Shown here one piece after another: positions 15,079 to 20,499 of a stretch of 29,879 nt of DNA. This DNA comes from JBFXIE01 sp050176255 (lineage in GTDB: Bacteria; Pseudomonadota; Gammaproteobacteria; Burkholderiales; Burkholderiaceae_C). A program made the translations under genes and the position numbers. The stretch lies in the NCBI RefSeq assembly GCF_050176255.1, contig NZ_JBFXIE010000040.1; one strand, given 5' to 3'. The notes beneath the pieces were generated by a model that saw nothing but the letters and a program-made list of their open reading frames with translations, was not told the DNA's origin and did no database searches. Numbering within the stretch: the first letter of the stretch is position 1; every line of letters begins with the position of its first letter.

Positions 15079-16059
15079 ATGGAAACCATAGGAACCTGGT
15101 GGATGTGGGCGGGCTTCGCCGTCTTTGTGGTGGCGGCGATCGCCGTCGATCTTTTGGTCATGGAGCGCCAGGGCGCGCACAAGGTCACCATGGGCGAGGC
15201 CGTGCGCTGGAGCCTGCTGTGGTTCGGCCTGGCCTTCGTGTTCGTCGCCATCCTGTGGTGGTACCTGGACGGCAGTCAGGGCCGCGAAGTCGCCAACACG
15301 GTGTCAATGCAGTTCATCACCGGCTATCTGGTGGAGAAAAGCCTGTCGGTGGACAACATCTTTGTCTTTCTGATGCTGTTCAGCTACTTTGCCGTGCCGC
15401 CGCAATACCAAAAGCGCGCGCTGATCATCGGCATCATCGGCGCCATCGTGCTGCGCACGCTCTTGATTCTGGTGGGCGCCTGGCTGCTGGCCACCTTCCA
15501 CTGGCTGCTGTATGTCTTTGGCGCGTTTTTGGTGTTTACCGGCATCAAGATGTGGTTTGCCGCCGGCCAGGAGCCCGACATCTCCACCAACCCGGTGCTG
15601 GGCTTGTTGAGAAAGCGCATGCGCATCACCGACCGGTTTGACGGCGAAAAGCTCAGCACCATGATCGACGGCGTCAAGCACTACACCCCGCTGTTCGTGG
15701 TGCTGGTGCTGATCGGCACCACCGACATCATCTTTGCCGTGGACAGCATCCCCGCCATCTTCGCCATCACCAGCGACCCGTTCATCGTGCTGACGGCCAA
15801 CATCTTCGCCATTCTGGGCCTGCGCGCGCTGTACTTCCTGCTGGCCGACCTGGCCAACCGCTTCCACCTGCTGGCCTACGGTCTGGCGCTGGTGCTGGTG
15901 TTCATCGGCGCCAAGATGCTGCTGATCGACTTCTACAAGATCCCGATCGGCTGGGCGCTGGCTGTCACGGCCACGCTGATTGCCGGCTCCGTCGTGCTGT
16001 CGCTGCGCAGCTCCAGCGGCGCGGCCCGGTCGTCGCAGCAGTCGCATGCAGAGCGGTAA
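15079..16059 (+). CDS. TerC/Alx family integral membrane protein
   Basis: A 326-residue inner-membrane protein with about nine helices, the size of E. coli Alx (321). Characteristic sequences are KSLSVDNIFVFLMLFSYF, GIIGAIVLRTLLIL, the cytoplasmic loop NPVLGLLRKRMRITDRFDGE, TTDIIFAVDSIPAIFAIT and ILGLRALYFLLADLANRF. The two SxDN/AxDS Asp sites are intact. TerC/Alx proteins are linked to manganese export, alkaline pH response and metalation of exported proteins. AGAAGGA precedes the ATG at 15079. Divergent from the NhaR-like regulator, with a dyad operator between them, so it is probably controlled by sodium or pH. The name terC or alx cannot be assigned more precisely. Confidence 0.93.
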   Translation: METIGTWWMWAGFAVFVVAAIAVDLLVMERQGAHKVTMGEAVRWSLLWFGLAFVFVAILWWYLDGSQGREVANTVSMQFITGYLVEKSLSVDNIFVFLMLFSYFAVPPQYQKRALIIGIIGAIVLRTLLILVGAWLLATFHWLLYVFGAFLVFTGIKMWFAAGQEPDISTNPVLGLLRKRMRITDRFDGEKLSTMIDGVKHYTPLFVVLVLIGTTDIIFAVDSIPAIFAITSDPFIVLTANIFAILGLRALYFLLADLANRFHLLAYGLALVLVFIGAKMLLIDFYKIPIGWALAVTATLIAGSVVLSLRSSSGAARSSQQSHAER

Positions 16060-16064
16060 TTCAG

Positions 16065-16080
16065 GCGCCGAAGCTGGCGC
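16065..16080. terminator. weak hairpin between convergent terC and phosphoesterase genes
   Basis: GCGCC-GAAGCT-GGCGC, a 5-bp stem in the 30-bp gap between the two stop codons; only GGTTT follows, so termination would be weak. Confidence 0.35.
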
Positions 16081-16089
16081 GGTTTGCGA

Positions 16090-17163
16090 TCAGCGGGCGT
16101 GCCCCCCGAAGCCAAGGGTCGCCTCGCTGGTGCCGTCGTCAAACTGCAGCACCCGCTCGGGCCAGCGCAGTGCGGCCAGCTTGAAGTGCGGCTGCGGTGC
16201 CAGGCCGTCCTTGCGCGCGCGCCAGCTGCCGCCGACGGAATAATCCACACAGAACACATTGCGGCGCAGGCCGTGCCAGGCCAGCGGGGCAATGGACTCG
16301 AACAGGTCCACATCCTCTTTGCCCACGGCGCTGCGGTCGATGGGGTGGCGCCGGCGCCAGTAGTGGCCAACGACCACGGGCGTGGCGTCGGCGTAAGTGT
16401 CCCACCAGGCCACGCGCTGCGAAAAACGCCATTTGCCGCCGGCAAAGAAGGGCTGGTCGCCCTTGCGCTCCACGCCTGATGTCAGCACCTTCACGGGGTT
16501 GAGCATCTGCTTGTTGGCTTCGTGCTCGGCGTGGGCATGCAAAAAGGGCGGCGGCGTGTCGTGCCGCTCCAGGTCGCCGCCCCAGGCGGCCAGTTCGGCG
16601 CGCATGCGCTCGCCCAGGTCGGTCTGGCGCGCCAGCGCGCTGGCGCGGCCCTCCCAGTCGTCATAGGCCGCGCGCAGCGCACCCTGGGGCAACTGCCGGG
16701 CGGCGCCGATGTGCGCATTGAGCCAGGCGGCATGCACCAGGCGCAGATCGCCGCGCTCCAGCGCCACGGGCAGGCGTGCCACAAAGTCCTGAATGCGCGG
16801 GCGATCTGCGGGGGTGGCGCGCGCAAACGGGGCGTACTTGGGTGCGTCGCGGTCGCTGCGGTGGTCAAAGAACCAGCCGGCGCCGTCCTTGGCATCGTCG
16901 CGCAGCAGGTTGATTTCGTGGTTGCCCAGCAACGCGCAGGCCCTGCCCGATTCGACCAGTCGCTGCACCAGGGCCAGCACGGCGGGGCTGTCGGGGCCGC
17001 GGTCGCACAGGTCGCCCATGAAGACCAGGGTGCGCCCCTCGGGGTGCACGCCCTGCGCGTCGTATTGCAGGTGCCCCAGCAGGGCGCGCAGCGCGCCGTA
17101 TTCACCGTGCACATCACCCACGATGTCCAGGGGACCACAGGGCAGTGGCTGCACCAGACTCAT
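16090..17163 (-). CDS. calcineurin-like metallophosphoesterase
   Basis: A 357-residue enzyme with the two-metal phosphoesterase blocks: GDVHGE at 16-21, GDLCDRGPDS from residue 50, and GNHE near 83. The rest, including FARLPVALERGDLRLVHAAW and VVGHYWRR with the late His ligand, fits the PPP/ApaH-PrpE-like group that removes phosphates from nucleotides (such as Ap4A) or proteins. The substrate is unknown. The last quarter (KEDVDLFESIAPLAWHGL, FCVDYSVGGSWRARKDG) is longer than ApaH and occurs in a stand-alone bacterial subgroup. The start overlaps the stop of the short metY remnant by 4 bp (ATGA), so its translation may be coupled to that remnant. It converges on terC. Confidence 0.9.
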   Translation of the reverse strand: MSLVQPLPCGPLDIVGDVHGEYGALRALLGHLQYDAQGVHPEGRTLVFMGDLCDRGPDSPAVLALVQRLVESGRACALLGNHEINLLRDDAKDGAGWFFDHRSDRDAPKYAPFARATPADRPRIQDFVARLPVALERGDLRLVHAAWLNAHIGAARQLPQGALRAAYDDWEGRASALARQTDLGERMRAELAAWGGDLERHDTPPPFLHAHAEHEANKQMLNPVKVLTSGVERKGDQPFFAGGKWRFSQRVAWWDTYADATPVVVGHYWRRRHPIDRSAVGKEDVDLFESIAPLAWHGLRRNVFCVDYSVGGSWRARKDGLAPQPHFKLAALRWPERVLQFDDGTSEATLGFGGHAR

Positions 17164-17405
17164 CGGGCTTCTCCTTGCGTGCCAATGTGGTTGCCACCCT
17201 CCAGGCTGGCGATGCGCCCTTCCGGCACGGCGACCGTGGGGTGGCTGATGCGGCTGCGCACGTTGCCGAAGGTCTGCAGGTTGAACCAGCTGCCGGCGTG
17301 CTCGGCGTCGTCTGACACGCCTGGCTGGGCGCCCGCGTGGATGGCGCGCGTGCCGAAGCCGAAGGCACGGTCGGCTCCAGAGCCGGGTGGGGTGGATGCG
17401 GTCAT
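17160..17405 (-). pseudogene. remnant of O-acetylhomoserine sulfhydrylase (MetY-type, PLP-dependent)
   Basis: An 81-codon open frame whose product resembles only the N-terminus of MetY-type enzymes of about 430 residues. FGFGTRAIHAGAQPG corresponds to the usual start F-D-T-x-A-I-H-A-G-x-x-P. It then jumps to SDDAEHAGSWFNLQTFGNV, skipping the expected stretch of about 15 residues (GARATPIYQTTSFVF). It continues with RSRISHPTVAVPEGRIASLEGG and ends soon after. The Tyr of the PLP-phosphate motif Y-S-R is replaced by Arg, and the catalytic Lys domain is absent. The frame is open and its stop overlaps the phosphoesterase start (ATGA), so it may persist as a coupling leader. The next gene upstream, a CoA-binding protein, commonly neighbours metY in related bacteria (from memory). 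Start at ATG 17405; a TTG at 17420 is possible. Confidence 0.75.
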
Positions 17406-17422
17406 GGTTTTATGAGTCAAAT

Positions 17423-17466
17423 AGGCCCCCAGCGCTTATCCATCAATCGCTGGCAGCTATCAATAC
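17423..17466 (-). repeat. dispersed repeat, copy R6, overlapping a gene end
   Basis: On the minus strand, GTATTGATAGCTGCCAGCGA is followed by TTGATGGATAAGCGCTGGGG and GCCT. It encodes the last residues LIAASD and the stop of the CoA-binding protein and fills the gap to the metY remnant. Confidence 0.85.
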
Positions 17467-17970
17467 GGGAGCTTGCACAGTCGCCTGGGCGAGATCACCT
17501 GGGTGTTCACGCCCATCCAGCCCGCCGAACAGGCGTGCGTGCTCGATCTTCACGCAGCGGTTGTGGATCACCTGCAGGCCCGCGGCCTCGGCCTTGGCGC
17601 TGGCGGCCTCGTGGAACACGCCCAGCTGCAGCCACAGGCACCGGGCGCCAATGGCGATGGCCTCGTCGGCCAGCGGCGGTATGTCCTCGCTCTTGCGAAA
17701 GCAGTCCACCATGTCGATGCGCGCACCCTGCGCGGCCAGGGCGGCAGCGGCATCCAGCACGCTGGCGTAGGCGGTCTCGCCCAGTATCTGCCCGCCACCT
17801 TGCGCGACCAGCGGGTTCACGGGCACGATGCGGTAGCCATGGGCCTGCATGTACTTGGTGGCCAAGTGGCTGGGCCGGTGCCACTGCGGCGACAGGCCCA
17901 CCACGGCGATGGTGCGGCACTGCGTGAGCACGTCACGCAAGGTGCTGATGGTGTCGGGTGTGCGGAGCAT
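17443..17970 (-). CDS. CoA-binding domain protein (YccU type)
   Basis: A 175-residue Rossmann-fold protein of the CoA_binding_2 family, related to the CoA-binding domain of succinyl-CoA synthetase alpha. It shows TIAVVGLSPQWHRPSHLATKYM, YRIVPVNP, IDMVDCFRKSEDIPPLADEAI, LWLQLGVFHE and IHNRCVKIEHARL, all family hallmarks. Its cellular role is not established. The start at 17970 gives the standard length; the upstream Met adds non-conserved residues. The final LIAASD and the stop codon come from repeat copy R6, so the native C-terminus has been altered. It lies 48 bp downstream of nhaA and about 37 bp upstream of the metY remnant on the same strand. Confidence 0.9.
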   Translation of the reverse strand: MLRTPDTISTLRDVLTQCRTIAVVGLSPQWHRPSHLATKYMQAHGYRIVPVNPLVAQGGGQILGETAYASVLDAAAALAAQGARIDMVDCFRKSEDIPPLADEAIAIGARCLWLQLGVFHEAASAKAEAAGLQVIHNRCVKIEHARLFGGLDGREHPGDLAQATVQAPVLIAASD

Positions 17971-18018
17971 GGCGGCAGTGTATGCACAGCCGTGGGCCGG
18001 CGGTACCCACGGCACCCT

Positions 18019-19263
18019 TCATGCGGTGGCAGCATGCCGCTTCAGCCACGCCCCCCACGCCAACCCCAGCAGCGCCGCCAGGCCCGAGGCCAGCAGCACG
18101 CCGCGCTTGGCGGCGTCCAGCAGCGCGGCGCTGTCGAACGCCAGGGTGGCGATGAAGATCGCCATGGTGAAGCCGATGCCCGCCAGCAGCCCGGTCAGCA
18201 GCACGCCGCCCCAACCCATGTCCGCAGGCAGGGCGCACAGGCGCAGGCGCACCGCCAGCCAGCAGGCCAGCAGCACGCCCAGCGGCTTGCCTGCCACCAG
18301 CGCCAGGGCCACAGCGCCCATCAGCACGCTGGCGCCCGGCGCCGCCTGCTGCGCGCCGCCCAGGCTGACGCCCGCGTTGGCCAGCGCAAACAGCGGCATC
18401 ACGCCAAACGTCACCCACGGGTGCAGGCTGGCCTGTACGCGCTGCACGGGGGCGGCGTGTTCGCGCCCGGCCAGCATGTGCACCGGCGTCACCAGGCCCA
18501 GCACCACCCCGGCCAGGGTGGGATGGGCGCCCGTCTGCCAGATGCCCCACCACAGCAGCGCGCCCGTCGGCACAAAGGCCCAGGCGCGGCGCACGCCCAA
18601 CTGCTGCAGCAGCACCACGCCCGCCAGGCCCAGCGCGGCAATGCCCAGCATGGGCCACTGCAGCCCGCCCGAATAAAACAGCGCAATGATCAGCACGGCC
18701 ACCAGGTCGTCGATGATGGCCAGCGTGAGCAAAAACACCCGCAGCACCGGCGGCAGGCCGCGCCCCAGCAGGGCCAGCACGCCCACGGCGAAGGCGATGT
18801 CGGTGGCCGTGGGCACGGCCCAGCCGCTGCGCAGCGCGGGCGGCACCAGCGCCAGGTACAGCAACGCCGGCACGGCCACGCCGCCCAGCGCGGCCATCAC
18901 GGGCAGCAGCGCATCGCGCGGGCGGGCCAGGGCGCCGTCGTGCAGCTCGCGGCGGATCTCCAGACCCACCACCAGGAAGAACACCGTCATCAGCGCGTCG
19001 TTCACCCAAAAGTGCAGCGATTGCTCCAGTTGCCAGCCACCCAGCGCGACCGACAGCGGCAAATGCCACAGCGCGTGGTAGCTGGCGGCCCAGGGTGAAT
19101 TGGCCCAGGCCAGCGCGGCGGCGGCCGCGATCAGCAGCACGATGCCGCCCGCGGCATCGGCGTGCGACAAGCGCGAGAGCAGGGCCGAGCAGCGGTCGGC
19201 CAGGGCAAGCAGGGCGGGCTGGCGCGGCGCAGCGCGCCGCGGGGTGGTGAGGCGGTCGGTCAT
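18019..19263 (-). CDS. nhaA: Na+/H+ antiporter NhaA
   Basis: A pH-activated inner-membrane antiporter that expels sodium or lithium against two protons. The 414-residue product has the cation-site residues: ATDIAFAVGVLALLG (Asp133 equivalent) and TLAIIDDLVAVLIIALFYSG (Asp163/164 pair). Also typical are FWVNDALMTVFFLVVGLEIRREL, HPTLAGVVLGL, PLFALANAGV and GKPLGVL with the conserved Lys (300 equivalent). The first 28 residues are a basic cytoplasmic extension. ATG 19263 is chosen; ATG 19281 lies in the loop of a stable leader hairpin. No NhaR gene adjoins it, but the NhaR-like gene is 3 kb away. Divergent from the SUMF1-domain gene. Confidence 0.96.
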   Translation of the reverse strand: MTDRLTTPRRAAPRQPALLALADRCSALLSRLSHADAAGGIVLLIAAAAALAWANSPWAASYHALWHLPLSVALGGWQLEQSLHFWVNDALMTVFFLVVGLEIRRELHDGALARPRDALLPVMAALGGVAVPALLYLALVPPALRSGWAVPTATDIAFAVGVLALLGRGLPPVLRVFLLTLAIIDDLVAVLIIALFYSGGLQWPMLGIAALGLAGVVLLQQLGVRRAWAFVPTGALLWWGIWQTGAHPTLAGVVLGLVTPVHMLAGREHAAPVQRVQASLHPWVTFGVMPLFALANAGVSLGGAQQAAPGASVLMGAVALALVAGKPLGVLLACWLAVRLRLCALPADMGWGGVLLTGLLAGIGFTMAIFIATLAFDSAALLDAAKRGVLLASGLAALLGLAWGAWLKRHAATA

Positions 19264-19272
19264 GGGCAGGCG

Positions 19273-19318
19273 GGGCCGCATGCTGCGGCCCGTGGCGCGC
19301 AGGCGGCCCGACCTGCGC
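19273..19318 (-). promoter_or_regulatory. tandem hairpins in the nhaA leader
   Basis: GGGCCGCA-TGC-TGCGGCCC (19273-19291) is a perfect 8-bp stem with a 3-base loop, ending 9 bases before the nhaA ATG. A second stem, GCGCAGG/CCTGCGC (19297-19303 with 19312-19318), lies just upstream. Together they would occlude the ribosome-binding area, and no free Shine-Dalgarno is visible. A regulatory role is inference. Confidence 0.5.
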
Positions 19319-19452
19319 TGAAAACCTGCCCTGCCGCCCCATGCGGTGTGGACACCCGGGGCGCAGTATAGAAACAGAAAGCGCTGCCCCAGGGCGCTGC
19401 TGCAATGACCCGGCCCTACACTGGTTTTTCTGCATTCCCAGGAGTCCCCCGG

Positions 19453-20499
19453 ATGACCCGCGTCACTTCCCTCGCCTTGCAAGCTGTCTGCACCGCGCTC
19501 GCCCTGGCCGCCAGCGCGGTGCAGGCGCAGCAGGTCGCACCGGCCCACTGGGTGAATGTGCTGGGAATGCCCTTCGTGCGCATCGCTCCGGGCAGCTTTC
19601 GCATGGGCCGCGATGAGCCGGCCGACGCGCTGGCCCGTGCCTACCCGGGACTGGAGCGCTGGCGGTTTCAGCAGCTGGCCGACGAGGCGCCCGCGCACAC
19701 CGTGCGCATCACGCGCGCCTTTTACTTAGGCCAGACGGAGGTGACGGTGGGGCAGTTTCGCCGCTTTGTGCAGGCCGCGGGCTACGTGCCCGAGTCCGAG
19801 GCCGACGGCACGGGCGGCTATGGCTACAACCCGGCCTACGACCCGGCCGCCAGCGTGCGCGGCGATGCGTTTGAGGGGCGCGACCAGCGCTATTCCTGGC
19901 GCAACCCCGGCTTCGCCCAGGGCGACGACCACCCGGTGGTCAACATCACCTGGCACGACGCGCATGCGCTGGCCGCCTGGCTCAGCGCCACCGAGGGCCA
20001 CCGCTACCGCCTGCCCACCGAGGCCGAATGGGAATACGCCTGCCGCGCCGGCACGTGCACGCGCTACCCGCATGGCGATGACCCGGCCGCGCTGGCGCGT
20101 CATGCGAATGTGTTTGACGAGGACGCTGCCCCTTACTGGCCGCGCTGGCAGTCACAGGCCGCGCCGGGGCACGACGGGCATGCGTTCACCGCCCCCGTAG
20201 GTAGCTACGCGCCCAATGCCTTCGGAGTGCACGACATGCTGGGCAATGTGTGGGAATGGGTGTCGGACTGGTATGCCGAGGACGCCTACGCGCAGTCACC
20301 CGGCGATGACCCGCAGGGCCCGGCCACCGGCCAGGCGCGGGTGCGCCGCGGCGGTTCGTGGCACACCTGGCCGCTGTATGCGCGCTGCGCCTTTCGCAAC
20401 TGGAACACGCCCGAGACGCGCTACACCCTGGTGGGCATGCGCCTGGTGCGCGAGATTGATCCACCGCCAATGCCACAGCCCCGCGGCGCGCGGCAGTGA
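19453..20499 (+). CDS. exported SUMF1/formylglycine-generating-enzyme-fold protein without the catalytic cysteines
   Basis: A 348-residue protein with a Sec signal (MTRVTSLALQAVCTALALAASAVQA, cut near residue 25) and one FGE-sulfatase (SUMF1) domain. Typical blocks are VRIAPGSFRMGRDE, FYLGQTEVTVGQFRRFV, HPVVNITWHDAHALAAWLS, YRLPTEAEWEYACRAG, FGVHDMLGNVWEWVSDWY and VRRGGSWHTWPLYARCAFRN. In true formylglycine-generating enzymes two Cys follow GGS (human C336 and C341). Here those places are Thr and Ala, so sulfatase activation by that chemistry is unlikely. It could be a PvdO-like periplasmic modifying enzyme or a binding protein. AGGAGT precedes the start at 19453. The stop directly abuts the convergent dsbD stop (TGATCA). 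Confidence 0.9.
   Translation: MTRVTSLALQAVCTALALAASAVQAQQVAPAHWVNVLGMPFVRIAPGSFRMGRDEPADALARAYPGLERWRFQQLADEAPAHTVRITRAFYLGQTEVTVGQFRRFVQAAGYVPESEADGTGGYGYNPAYDPAASVRGDAFEGRDQRYSWRNPGFAQGDDHPVVNITWHDAHALAAWLSATEGHRYRLPTEAEWEYACRAGTCTRYPHGDDPAALARHANVFDEDAAPYWPRWQSQAAPGHDGHAFTAPVGSYAPNAFGVHDMLGNVWEWVSDWYAEDAYAQSPGDDPQGPATGQARVRRGGSWHTWPLYARCAFRNWNTPETRYTLVGMRLVREIDPPPMPQPRGARQ

Noticed and set aside
17473..19098. Plus-strand open frame of 541 codons opposite nhaA
   Set aside because: Translation is rich in Gln, His and Arg and is the mirror of the CoA-binding and NhaA genes.
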